This document shows, in pieces, positions 1-7,567 of a stretch of DNA of 64,000 bases. The stretch covers positions 58,181 through 122,180 of the forward strand of contig NZ_JBDKXB010000010.1 of the NCBI RefSeq assembly GCF_041197575.1. The letters run 5' to 3'. Each line of letters begins with the position of its first letter. The stretch's first letter is position 1. The DNA is from Thioalkalicoccus limnaeus. Its GTDB lineage: Bacteria > Pseudomonadota > Gammaproteobacteria > Chromatiales > Chromatiaceae. The notes under the pieces were generated by a model, which did not search any database, had not been told where the DNA came from, and was given only the letters and a program-made list of their open reading frames with translations. The position numbers were made by a program, and so were the translations under genes.

Positions 1-218
1 CATCCGGCCCCGAGGATCAAGGTGACCCAGGTGGCGAGCAGGGTCCAACGGAGCCAGCTCAGCCAGGGGTCGGCAATGGCTCCGGGCGGCGCGAGCCATC
101 CCAGACCGGGATCGTCCGGCGGATTCACCCACAGGGTCGCGAGCACGAGCGACAGCAGAACCGCCGTCCACGCCAGGTGCCTGCGGATACCCGTTTCCGC
201 GACGCGATGATCGTACAT
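1..218 (-). CDS. Membrane protein, partial (3' end beyond window)
   Basis: The ATG at 218-216 opens a frame that stays open to the left edge, giving 72 visible codons. The translation begins MYDHRVAETG and has a hydrophobic segment at about residues 16-31 (TAVLLSLVLATLWV). A short polar Pro/Asp-containing loop follows, then a second hydrophobic stretch near residues 58-72. This looks like the N-terminus of a small inner-membrane protein with the N-terminus in the cytoplasm. I do not recognise the family, and most of the gene may lie outside the window. It is divergent from the SDR-like gene at 346. Confidence 0.55.
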   Translation of the reverse strand, partial: MYDHRVAETGIRRHLAWTAVLLSLVLATLWVNPPDDPGLGWLAPPGAIADPWLSWLRWTLLATWVTLILGAG

Positions 219-345
219 AATAGGTTACCAAAACCGTCATCTGCATCCACCGGCGGTCCGTCGCGATGCGTTCGGACGGCCGGATCGAACCCGAATTCTA
301 AACCGAATGACGAATCCTGACCTGTTTGATGGGGCGGAGCGCCTG

Positions 346-1758
346 ATGACGAGGCCGCGTGTGGCCATCGCCGGGGCCGATGGCTTCATCGGCAGTGCTC
401 TGTGTGCGGCGCTGGCCCAGGACCATCGAGTCTTTGCGCTGACCCGGTCGCCAACCTGGGCGCGGATGCCGCCGGACCGTGCTGGCGTGGTTCGGCGAGT
501 GTGCGATCTGTTCTCGCTCGACGCGGTCCGGACGGGTCTCGATGGGATCGACTATGCCGTCTATCTCGCGCATTCGCAGGCGCCCTCATCGCGTCTGACG
601 CAGGCGCGGCCGGCCGACATGGACCTGGTCATGGCGGACAATTTCGCGCAGGCCGCGGCCGAGAGCGGCGTCAAACAGATCGTCTTCGTCGGTGGTTTGA
701 TCCCGGAAGGATTCCATATCTCCCCTTTGCTCTGGAGTCGCCGCGAGGTCGAGATGGTGCTGGCGTCGCGCGGCACGCCGGTCACGGCACTGCGCGCGGG
801 GCTCGTCGTCGGGGCGGGTGGCTCGGCGGTCGGGTTCTTGGTCGACCTGGTACGGCGTCTACCCCTGATCCCGCTGCCCGGCGCGGCCCAGTCGGTGACC
901 CGTCCGATCGCGCTGGCGGACCTGATTCGAGCGATACGCCAGTGCCTCGGCCGACCCGAAATCTATCGCGGTTCGTTCGATCTCGGTGGCCCGGACTGCC
1001 TGAGCTACGAGCAGATGGCGCGCGAGACTGCCGCGATCCTCGGGCTGCGACGGGTGATCATCCGGATACCCTTCATTCCATTGGGGTTGGCGGCCTGGGC
1101 CGCGCGCCTGGTCAGTGGCGCGCCGGCGTCACTGATTGGTCCGGTGATCGAAAGCCTGCCACAGGATACCCGGATGCGCGACAATCCGTTGCAGCAGATC
1201 GTCGGTGTCGCTTCGATTCCGTTCTGCCAGGCGCTCGCGGCGGCACTCGATGCGCGCCGGCGTCGCTTGCCGAGCCCGCGGCAGCCGACTCGACGGCGTG
1301 ACCGGATCCTCTTGCGTCGAGCCAGTCTGGTCCGATCGATTCAGCGCATCATCCTGCCCCCTGGCCAGGATGCGGCCTGGGTCGCCGGCAACTACTTTCG
1401 CTGGCTCGAACGTGGCGGGGTCTGGCCGTTGATCTGCAGTCACTGCGATCAGGACGGCAGTTGGACCCTGTGTCTGCGTTGGCCACGCCTCAGGCTCCTG
1501 ACGCTCAGGCATGCGGCCGCGCAAAGCTCCCGGCAGCGTCAGGTCTACCGGGTCGGTGGCGGCCTCCTGTGTCGCACTGACGCGCCCGGCCAGGCCCGAT
1601 TCGAGTTCCAGACGCTGCTGGGTGACCGCTACACGATGGCCGCGATCCATGACTATGCCCCGGCGCTACCCTGGTACCTCTATCGCTGGACCCAGGCACC
1701 CTTTCATCGCTGGGTCATGCGGCGCTATCAGCGCCATCTCGCCCGGCTGGCGCGCTAG
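346..1758 (+). CDS. NAD(P)-binding SDR/epimerase-like protein with C-terminal extension
   Basis: This 470-residue protein has an N-terminal Rossmann fold of the extended SDR (NmrA/epimerase-like) type. The dinucleotide motif GADGFIG is at residues 10-16. I chose the ATG at 346 over the one at 307 because GGAG precedes it by six bases and it puts the glycine motif close to the N-terminus. The canonical YxxxK pair is not evident, so it may bind a nucleotide without classical dehydrogenase activity. After about residue 300 comes a basic linker (RRRRLPSPRQPTRRRDR) and then a roughly 150-residue domain rich in W, R and Y that I do not recognise. The substrate is unknown. It lies 60 bases upstream of nnr on the same strand. 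Confidence 0.7.
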   Translation: MTRPRVAIAGADGFIGSALCAALAQDHRVFALTRSPTWARMPPDRAGVVRRVCDLFSLDAVRTGLDGIDYAVYLAHSQAPSSRLTQARPADMDLVMADNFAQAAAESGVKQIVFVGGLIPEGFHISPLLWSRREVEMVLASRGTPVTALRAGLVVGAGGSAVGFLVDLVRRLPLIPLPGAAQSVTRPIALADLIRAIRQCLGRPEIYRGSFDLGGPDCLSYEQMARETAAILGLRRVIIRIPFIPLGLAAWAARLVSGAPASLIGPVIESLPQDTRMRDNPLQQIVGVASIPFCQALAAALDARRRRLPSPRQPTRRRDRILLRRASLVRSIQRIILPPGQDAAWVAGNYFRWLERGGVWPLICSHCDQDGSWTLCLRWPRLRLLTLRHAAAQSSRQRQVYRVGGGLLCRTDAPGQARFEFQTLLGDRYTMAAIHDYAPALPWYLYRWTQAPFHRWVMRRYQRHLARLAR

Positions 1759-1818
1759 GTGTCGGATCGGGCCGGGCACGGTCAGCATTCCGGATTTCCG
1801 ACCGAGAGGGTTAGACCT

Positions 1819-3354
1819 ATGCATCCGCCAGCCGGTGACAAGACCTATCGTGCGCTCCCCGCTGTGCGCCATCTGCCTTATGCCCTGTACCGAGCCGATG
1901 AGCTGCGGGCACTCGATCGCGCCGCGCTCGATGAATCGGATCTGACCGGCGCCGACTTGATGGAGCGGGCGGGTCAGGCCGCCTATCGGCTGATCCGCTC
2001 GCGATGGTCGTCCGCGCGCTCCTTGACGGTGCTCTGCGGCGGCGGAAACAACGCCGGCGACGGCTATGTCGTCGCCCGTGCCGCGGTCGGTCACGGTGAT
2101 CAGGTGCGCGTCCTGACGCTCGTAGATCCGGCCCGCCTGCGCGGTGATGCCTTGGCGATGGCACAGGTCTATCGTGCCGCGGGCGGGGCGATCGAGCCCT
2201 TCGCGGGGTTGCCCCAGCGCACCGATCTGATCGTCGATGCCTTGCTCGGGATCGGCCTTGCTCGTGATCTCGAGGGTCCCTGGCTCGCGGCGGTCCAAGC
2301 CGTCAACGCGCACCGAGCGCCGGTGTTGGCCCTCGATGTGCCGTCGGGGCTCGACGCCGACACCGGTGCCATGCGCGGTGACGCGGTCCGCGCGAGTGCG
2401 ACCATCAGTTTCATAGGCCTTAAGGTCGGCTTCTTCACCGGTGAGGGACCGGAGCGCTGCGGGCGGATCCACTTCGCCGGGCTCGAGATCCCGGCCACGA
2501 CCCTCGCGCGGGTCCTGCCGTCGGCGCGGCGTATCGATTGGCGGCGAGTGGCCGATCGGCTCGGGCCGCGACCGCGGACCGCGCACAAGGGGACCTTTGG
2601 TCACGTGTTGATCATCGGCGGGGCGCCGGGCTTCTCCGGGGCGGTCCGTCTGGCCGGCGAGGCGGCCCTGCGGGCCGGTGCCGGGCTGGTCTCGATCGCG
2701 ACCCATCCCGATCACGCGCGCTGCTTGAACCTGACCCGGCCCGAGCTGATGGTCCACGCGGTCGACACGGCGGCCGATCTGGCCCCGTTGCTCGAGCGGG
2801 CCACGGTCGTCGCGATCGGCCCGGGATTGGGGCAGGGGGCCTGGGGGCGCGATCTGTGGTTGGCGGTCGTGTCGCTTCCGCGTCCGCTGATCGTCGATGC
2901 GGATGCCTTGAACCTGTTGGCCGAGGCGCCGGCCGCGCGCGCGGACTGGGTCTTGACACCGCACCCGGGCGAGGCGGCGCGCTTGCTCGGCGAGTCGACG
3001 GTGCAGGTCCAGCGCGACCGCCCCGGCGCCGTCAGTCGGTTGCAACGGCGCTACCTTGGTGTCGTCGTCCTCAAGGGGGCCGGGACCCTGATCGATGCCG
3101 GGCCGCCACGACCGCCGGCGATCTGTAGCGACGGCAACCCGGGTCTCGCCAGCGGCGGCACCGGTGACGCCTTGACAGGTATCATTGCCGCACTGGTCGC
3201 GCAGGGTCTGGATCCCGACGAGGCGGCATCGGTCGGCGTCTGTGTGCACGCCCGGGCCGCTGATGTCGCGGCGCGTGACGGTGAGCGGGGCATGCTGGCC
3301 GGTGACCTGATCGCGCGATTGCGCGCCGTTCTCGATGGGCAGGATAGGCGATGA
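1819..3354 (+). CDS. nnr: Bifunctional NAD(P)H-hydrate epimerase / ADP-dependent NAD(P)H-hydrate dehydratase
   Basis: This enzyme repairs damaged NAD(P)H hydrates in the cytoplasm. The N-terminal half (about residues 15-220) is the epimerase (YjeF-N) domain, with LCGGGNNAGDGYVVAR. The C-terminal half (about 230-505) is the ribokinase-like dehydratase, with GTFGHVLIIGGAPGFSG and the diagnostic NPGLASGGTGDALTG. At 511 residues it is the usual length for the fused bacterial protein. I chose the ATG at 1819 (GAGAGGG upstream) over an in-frame GTG at 1759. Its end overlaps tsaE by four bases (ATGA), indicating translational coupling. The same nnr-tsaE-amidase order occurs in E. coli. Confidence 0.93.
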   Translation: MHPPAGDKTYRALPAVRHLPYALYRADELRALDRAALDESDLTGADLMERAGQAAYRLIRSRWSSARSLTVLCGGGNNAGDGYVVARAAVGHGDQVRVLTLVDPARLRGDALAMAQVYRAAGGAIEPFAGLPQRTDLIVDALLGIGLARDLEGPWLAAVQAVNAHRAPVLALDVPSGLDADTGAMRGDAVRASATISFIGLKVGFFTGEGPERCGRIHFAGLEIPATTLARVLPSARRIDWRRVADRLGPRPRTAHKGTFGHVLIIGGAPGFSGAVRLAGEAALRAGAGLVSIATHPDHARCLNLTRPELMVHAVDTAADLAPLLERATVVAIGPGLGQGAWGRDLWLAVVSLPRPLIVDADALNLLAEAPAARADWVLTPHPGEAARLLGESTVQVQRDRPGAVSRLQRRYLGVVVLKGAGTLIDAGPPRPPAICSDGNPGLASGGTGDALTGIIAALVAQGLDPDEAASVGVCVHARAADVAARDGERGMLAGDLIARLRAVLDGQDRR

Positions 3355-3842
3355 TACGTGTCGAGTTGAACAGTCCGGAGCAGCAGTTGGATTTCGGGCG
3401 CGCCCTGGCACAGTGGTTGACCGGTCCGGCCTTGGTCTTCCTCCACGGTGACCTTGGGACCGGCAAGACGACGCTGGTGCGAGGCCTGTTGCAGGGCCTC
3501 GGCCATCCGGGTCCGGTCCGCAGTCCGACCTTCACGCTGATCGAGCCGTATGAGCTCGGGGGTCGAACCGTCTTCCATCTGGATCTCTACCGACTCGGCG
3601 CACCGGAAGAGCTCGAGTACCTCGGGCTGCGCGACCTGCTCGACGAACGCGATCTGATGCTCGTCGAATGGGCCGAGCGTGGCCAAGCGGCGTTGCCAGT
3701 GCCCGATCTGGTCATCTGCCTGGAGCACCGGGGCGACGGCCGCCTGCTCCTGCTGACCGGTCGAACCCCGCGCGGGCAGGCCGTGGTCGCGGCAATGGCT
3801 TCCGAAACAACCTCAAATCAAGGATTTGGAAAACCCGACTAA
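3351..3842 (+). CDS. tsaE: tRNA N6-threonylcarbamoyladenosine biosynthesis ATPase TsaE
   Basis: TsaE is the small P-loop ATPase that works with TsaB and TsaD to install t6A37 on tRNAs reading ANN codons. The 163-residue product has the Walker A motif GDLGTGKTT at residues 33-41, SPTFTLIEPYE (the conserved switch-like SPTF motif) and HLDLYRL. All three are hallmarks of the YjeE/TsaE family, and the length is normal. It overlaps nnr by four bases. The next gene, amiC, follows after a short AT-rich gap with its own probable promoter. Confidence 0.95.
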   Translation: MIRVELNSPEQQLDFGRALAQWLTGPALVFLHGDLGTGKTTLVRGLLQGLGHPGPVRSPTFTLIEPYELGGRTVFHLDLYRLGAPEELEYLGLRDLLDERDLMLVEWAERGQAALPVPDLVICLEHRGDGRLLLLTGRTPRGQAVVAAMASETTSNQGFGKPD

Positions 3843-3855
3843 TCATTGATTATTA

Positions 3856-3884
3856 TTGTAAAAGGTGACGGCGCCTGCTATCTT
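3856..3884 (+). promoter_or_regulatory. Candidate sigma-70 promoter for amiC
   Basis: TTGTAA (3856-3861), a 17-base spacer and TATCTT (3879-3884) each match four of six consensus positions. The segment is conspicuously AT-rich for this genome and lies directly after tsaE. A start near 3891 would leave a leader of about 46 bases before the amiC ATG at 3937. Confidence 0.4.
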
Positions 3885-3936
3885 CTTAAAGGTCGAGGTG
3901 GTGGCCGCGCAAAGAACCCGGCTCTGGGGCAGGACC

Positions 3937-5274
3937 ATGTTCAAGGTTATCGGTTTACTCCTGTTGTTCGTCTCACTGCCTGCCTGTTCGCAGCAGGTCG
4001 AGGTCGAGAGTGCGCGCGTGTGGACGGCGCCCGATCACACGCGCCTGATCATCGATGTCGCCGGCCCGGTCTCGCATCAGATCCGGCCGCTGATCGACCC
4101 GGATCGGCTATTGATCGATATCGCCGGGGTGACGCTCCCCAGCAAGCTGCCGAAGGTCGATGCGGCGGATCCGCTGATCGTTCGTCTGCGCGGTGGGTCG
4201 CCGGATGGACGCAACCTGCGGCTGGTGCTCGACCTCAAACAACCGGTGCGCGTCAAGAGCACACTGGCACCGCCGAACGAGCGTTACGGCTATCGTCTGG
4301 TCGTCGACCTGCAACCGAAAGAGGCGGACGAGGCCGTTCGGCTGGCCGAGCGGGCGGGCGATGTCCGGCACGCTCGCGCCGGGACAACGGCGGGATCCGG
4401 TGTCGCCGGCCTGCGCGAGCTCGTAGTCGCGATCGATGCCGGACACGGTGGCGAGGATCCGGGGGCCATCGGGCCGGCCGGGACGCGGGAGAAGGACATC
4501 ACGCTGGCGATCGCGCGACGTCTGGAGGTGCTGGTCGAGGCGGCGCCCGGCCTGCGGCCGGTGATGATTCGCGACGGTGATTACTTCGTTCGTCTCCGTG
4601 ATCGTGTTCAGCTGGCTCGGCAACACCAGGCGGACCTCTTCGTGTCGATCCATGCCGATGCCTACCATGATCCGCGGGTCAGTGGGTCGTCGGTCTACAC
4701 CCTGTCCTTCAGTGGGGCCACCAGCGATGCTGCGAAATGGCTCGCCGAGCGTGAAAACAAGGCGGATCTGATCGGCGGTGTCGAATTGACGGGCGTCGAC
4801 AGCGATCTCGATCGCGTGCTCTTCGAGCTGGCTCAGAACGGCTCGCTGGAGCATAGCCGGTATGCGGCCGAGCATGTGCTGACGCGCCTGAAGGGGACCG
4901 GGCCGGTTCACCGTGCGTCGGTACAGCAGGCCCGTTTCGTCGTGTTGAAGTCACCGGATATCCCGTCGATGCTGGTCGAAACAGCCTTCATCTCGAATCC
5001 GGACGATGAGCGGCGTTTGCGCGATTCGGCCCATCAGCAGCGGATCGCGCAGGCGATCTTCGAGGGCGTCCAGGCCTACTTTCTCCAGCACTCGCCGCCG
5101 GACACTCGGTTGGCCGGAGCGACCAATGGTCGGCAGCATGTCATCGATCGGGGCGATACGCTGGGCGCGATCGCGAAGCGCTATGCGATCGATGTCAAGG
5201 CCCTGCGCTTGGCGAACGGGATCGATGGCGATCGGATCCGCGTCGGCGATGTCTTGAGGATCCCAGAGGGTTGA
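3937..5274 (+). CDS. amiC: N-acetylmuramoyl-L-alanine amidase (AmiB/AmiC type) with AMIN and LysM domains
   Basis: This periplasmic zinc amidase cleaves the stem peptide from MurNAc and takes part in daughter-cell separation. The chosen start gives MFKVIGLLLLFVSLPACSQQ, a signal peptide; its cysteine might be a lipidation site, though the amidase class is normally soluble. An AMIN domain covers about residues 20-125. The Amidase_3 domain (about 165-380) shows zinc-ligand motifs AIDAGHGGEDPG and SIHAD and the catalytic segment VETAFISNPDDE. A LysM repeat lies near the C-terminus (about 397-443). The 445-residue length is normal for the AmiB subtype with LysM. In E. coli this position is amiB followed by mutL; here a DCC-family gene follows instead. 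Confidence 0.93.
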   Translation: MFKVIGLLLLFVSLPACSQQVEVESARVWTAPDHTRLIIDVAGPVSHQIRPLIDPDRLLIDIAGVTLPSKLPKVDAADPLIVRLRGGSPDGRNLRLVLDLKQPVRVKSTLAPPNERYGYRLVVDLQPKEADEAVRLAERAGDVRHARAGTTAGSGVAGLRELVVAIDAGHGGEDPGAIGPAGTREKDITLAIARRLEVLVEAAPGLRPVMIRDGDYFVRLRDRVQLARQHQADLFVSIHADAYHDPRVSGSSVYTLSFSGATSDAAKWLAERENKADLIGGVELTGVDSDLDRVLFELAQNGSLEHSRYAAEHVLTRLKGTGPVHRASVQQARFVVLKSPDIPSMLVETAFISNPDDERRLRDSAHQQRIAQAIFEGVQAYFLQHSPPDTRLAGATNGRQHVIDRGDTLGAIAKRYAIDVKALRLANGIDGDRIRVGDVLRIPEG

Positions 5275-5325
5275 ACCCGGCGATGTGCGGTCCCCGATAT
5301 TATTGACTTCGCCATCGGCGCACCG

Positions 5326-5345
5326 CACCTGACAGGTATCAGGTG
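5326..5345. other. Short inverted repeat upstream of the DCC-family gene
   Basis: CACCTGA (5326-5332) and TCAGGTG (5339-5345) form a perfect 7-base inverted repeat around a 6-base centre. It sits 24 bases before the ATG of the downstream gene, so it could be an operator or a small leader hairpin. No T-run follows, which argues against a terminator. Confidence 0.3.
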
Positions 5346-5369
5346 TCTCACCGTTCCGCTTGGGATCAG

Positions 5370-5756
5370 ATGACTATGAAGGTATCGCCGAACCGGCCGA
5401 CCGTGTTCTTCGACGGCGGTTGCCCCCTGTGCCGACGGGAGATCGCGCACTATCGACGCCTGGATCGGCACGGGCGCATCCATTGGTTCGATGTGGCCGA
5501 ACCCGGTGTGCAGCTCGATCAGTTCGGGCTCGACCGGACGGCCGTGATGGCCCGCTTTCACGTGCGCGACGCCGACGGCCGGATGCTGACCGGCGCCGCG
5601 GCCTTCGTCGCCCTCTGGCGCTGCCTGCCCGGTTACCGGCACCTGGCGCGGCTCGTCTCCGCGCTGCACTTGACCGGCCTGCTCGAATGGGGCTATCGCC
5701 GGTTCGCCGTCTGGCGATTGCGGCGGCGCTGCGACGATGGCCTGTGCACCCGCTAG
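5370..5756 (+). CDS. Thiol-disulfide oxidoreductase-like protein, DCC (DUF393) family
   Basis: A 128-residue protein with the family signature FFDGGCPLCRREI near its N-terminus. This is the DxxCxxC motif that names the DCC family, within a predicted thioredoxin-like fold. Members are assumed to be thiol-disulfide oxidoreductases, but substrates are mostly unknown. The conserved family features FDVAEPG and a central hydrophobic region are present. The start is uncertain: ATGs at 5370 and 5376 and a GTG at 5343 are in frame; GGGA precedes 5370. The gene is convergent with trkH. Confidence 0.8.
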   Translation: MTMKVSPNRPTVFFDGGCPLCRREIAHYRRLDRHGRIHWFDVAEPGVQLDQFGLDRTAVMARFHVRDADGRMLTGAAAFVALWRCLPGYRHLARLVSALHLTGLLEWGYRRFAVWRLRRRCDDGLCTR

Positions 5757-5836
5757 TCAGTGGTCGGGGCAGGCTCGTTGATGCGCCGATCGTCTCCTCC
5801 GCATTCCCGGCGCGACGCTCCGCCGGTGTCGGGTGG

Positions 5837-7282
5837 TTATTGGCGCCAAAAGGCGTATGTGAACAGAATCAACAATGTAAAGACCTCGAGCCGGCCGATC
5901 AACATGGCAAAGATCGCGAGCCACTTGACAGGCGCATTGACGGTCGCGAACGAGCTGGCGACTTCGCCCAATCCAGGTCCGAGCAGGTTCAGCGAAGCCG
6001 TCGTCGCTCCGAAGGCCGATTCCAGATCGAGGCCAGCCGCCATCATGCCACCGGTCAAGATGACGGCGACCATCAGATAGAGGGTGTAATAGCCCCACAC
6101 CGAGTAGACCACTTCTTCCGGCACCGGTCGCGGACCAAGCCTGATCAGCACCGTGGCCCGAGGATGGGCGAGCGCGAACATCTGACGACTGCCCATCTTG
6201 GCCAGCAGGATCACCCTGACGACCTTGATGCCGCCCGCGGTCGAACCGGCGCAACCGCCGACATAGGCGAGCATCGCGAGGAAAAAGGGCACGTGTCGCG
6301 GCCACTCGGAGAAATCGGCCGTGCCGAAACCCGTCGTCGTCATGACCGAGACAACCTGGAACAGCGCCCGACGGAGGGATTCGCCCAGACCCAGATAGGC
6401 GCCGGCAACGAAGAGACTGAGGCCGACGAATAGGCCGCTCGCCGCCAGGATCAGCAGAAAGGCCCGCGCCTCTGGGTCCTTCAGATAGCGGCGAGGGTCG
6501 CGACGTTGCCAGACCGCGAAATGGATCGCGAAGTTGATGCCCCCCAAGATCATGAAGGTGATGCAGATCGCCTCGACGGCCAGGCTGTCGAAATGGCCGA
6601 TGCTCGCATCGTGGGTCGAGAAGCCAGCGGTCGAGACCGTCGCGAAGGCATGGCCAACGGCGTCGAACAGGTCCATGCCTGCCGCCAGGTAAGCTAGCGC
6701 GCAGGCGACTGTCAGCGAAAAGTAGATGCCCCACAGGATCTGCGCCGTGTGCATGATCCGTGGCGAGAGTTTTTCGTCCTTCGTGACGCCGGAGGTTTCG
6801 GCCCGGTAGAGCTGCATCCCACCGACGCCGAGCAGCGGAAGGATGGCCACAGCGAGCACGATCACCCCCATCCCGCCCAACCACTGGATCTGCTGGCGAT
6901 GATAGAGGATGGAGGGGGGCAGTGCGTCGAGCCCTTGGATCACGGTGGCCCCGGTTGTCGTGAACCCGGAGATGGCCTCGAAGATCGCATCCGTGAAATC
7001 CAGATGGAGGCCGATGATGAAGGGAATGGCTCCGACGACTCCGAGAACGGCCCAGAAGAGGGCCACCACGAAGTAGCCGTCGCGGACTCGCAGCTCACTC
7101 TGATCACGGCGCACCGGTAACCACAGCACGACGCCGAGCATCCCGGTGATGAACGAGGCGATCGCGAAATGGACGGCTTCGCCGTCGGCGTAGAAGATCG
7201 ACAAGCCCAATGAGGGGATGAAACTCAGGCTATAGAAACCCAGCAGGAGACCGATCAACCGTTGGATTCCACGCCAGTTCAT
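5837..7282 (-). CDS. trkH: Trk-type potassium uptake channel subunit TrkH
   Basis: This 481-residue polytopic membrane protein begins MNWRGIQRLIGLLLGFYSLSF. It carries four selectivity-filter-like repeats typical of TrkH/KtrB, for example SGFTTTGATV, TVSTAGFSTHDASIG, SVMTTTGFGTADFS and CAGSTAGGIKVVR. The length equals that of E. coli TrkH (about 483). The start at 7282 is preceded by GGGA on the coding strand; an upstream in-frame start at 7354 adds an unrelated Arg/Pro-rich leader. The partner TrkA, a cytoplasmic NAD-binding regulator, is not in the window. Function: K+ uptake across the inner membrane driven by the ion gradient. Confidence 0.95.
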   Translation of the reverse strand: MNWRGIQRLIGLLLGFYSLSFIPSLGLSIFYADGEAVHFAIASFITGMLGVVLWLPVRRDQSELRVRDGYFVVALFWAVLGVVGAIPFIIGLHLDFTDAIFEAISGFTTTGATVIQGLDALPPSILYHRQQIQWLGGMGVIVLAVAILPLLGVGGMQLYRAETSGVTKDEKLSPRIMHTAQILWGIYFSLTVACALAYLAAGMDLFDAVGHAFATVSTAGFSTHDASIGHFDSLAVEAICITFMILGGINFAIHFAVWQRRDPRRYLKDPEARAFLLILAASGLFVGLSLFVAGAYLGLGESLRRALFQVVSVMTTTGFGTADFSEWPRHVPFFLAMLAYVGGCAGSTAGGIKVVRVILLAKMGSRQMFALAHPRATVLIRLGPRPVPEEVVYSVWGYYTLYLMVAVILTGGMMAAGLDLESAFGATTASLNLLGPGLGEVASSFATVNAPVKWLAIFAMLIGRLEVFTLLILFTYAFWRQ

Positions 7283-7567
7283 CGTTTTTTCCCAGGATGG
7301 GCAGACGGTTGCAGGGGGGCGATGCGACGCGGCTGCCCGACAGAGACTGGCCAATGGGTCCTGGCTGACGCGCCCGGGATTCGCTTCAAGGCGCAGGACA
7401 GCGGGGCCATCTGGGCCATTTCCCCTTGACGCGAAGTGACCTCCGCTCTCCGTGTGGCACGATCCTCACGCGCCTAGAGGCAACTGTAAACGGGGCATCC
7501 GCGCCGAGCACGGCGATCTCGAGTCGTTCCAAAGTGTTTTGAGTATGGCGTGTTGGATCGCCGGGTG

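Noticed and set aside
1759..1818. GTG start of nnr at 1759
   Set aside because: The ATG at 1819 has a better ribosome binding site and fits the length of homologues; the intervening 20 residues are not family-like.
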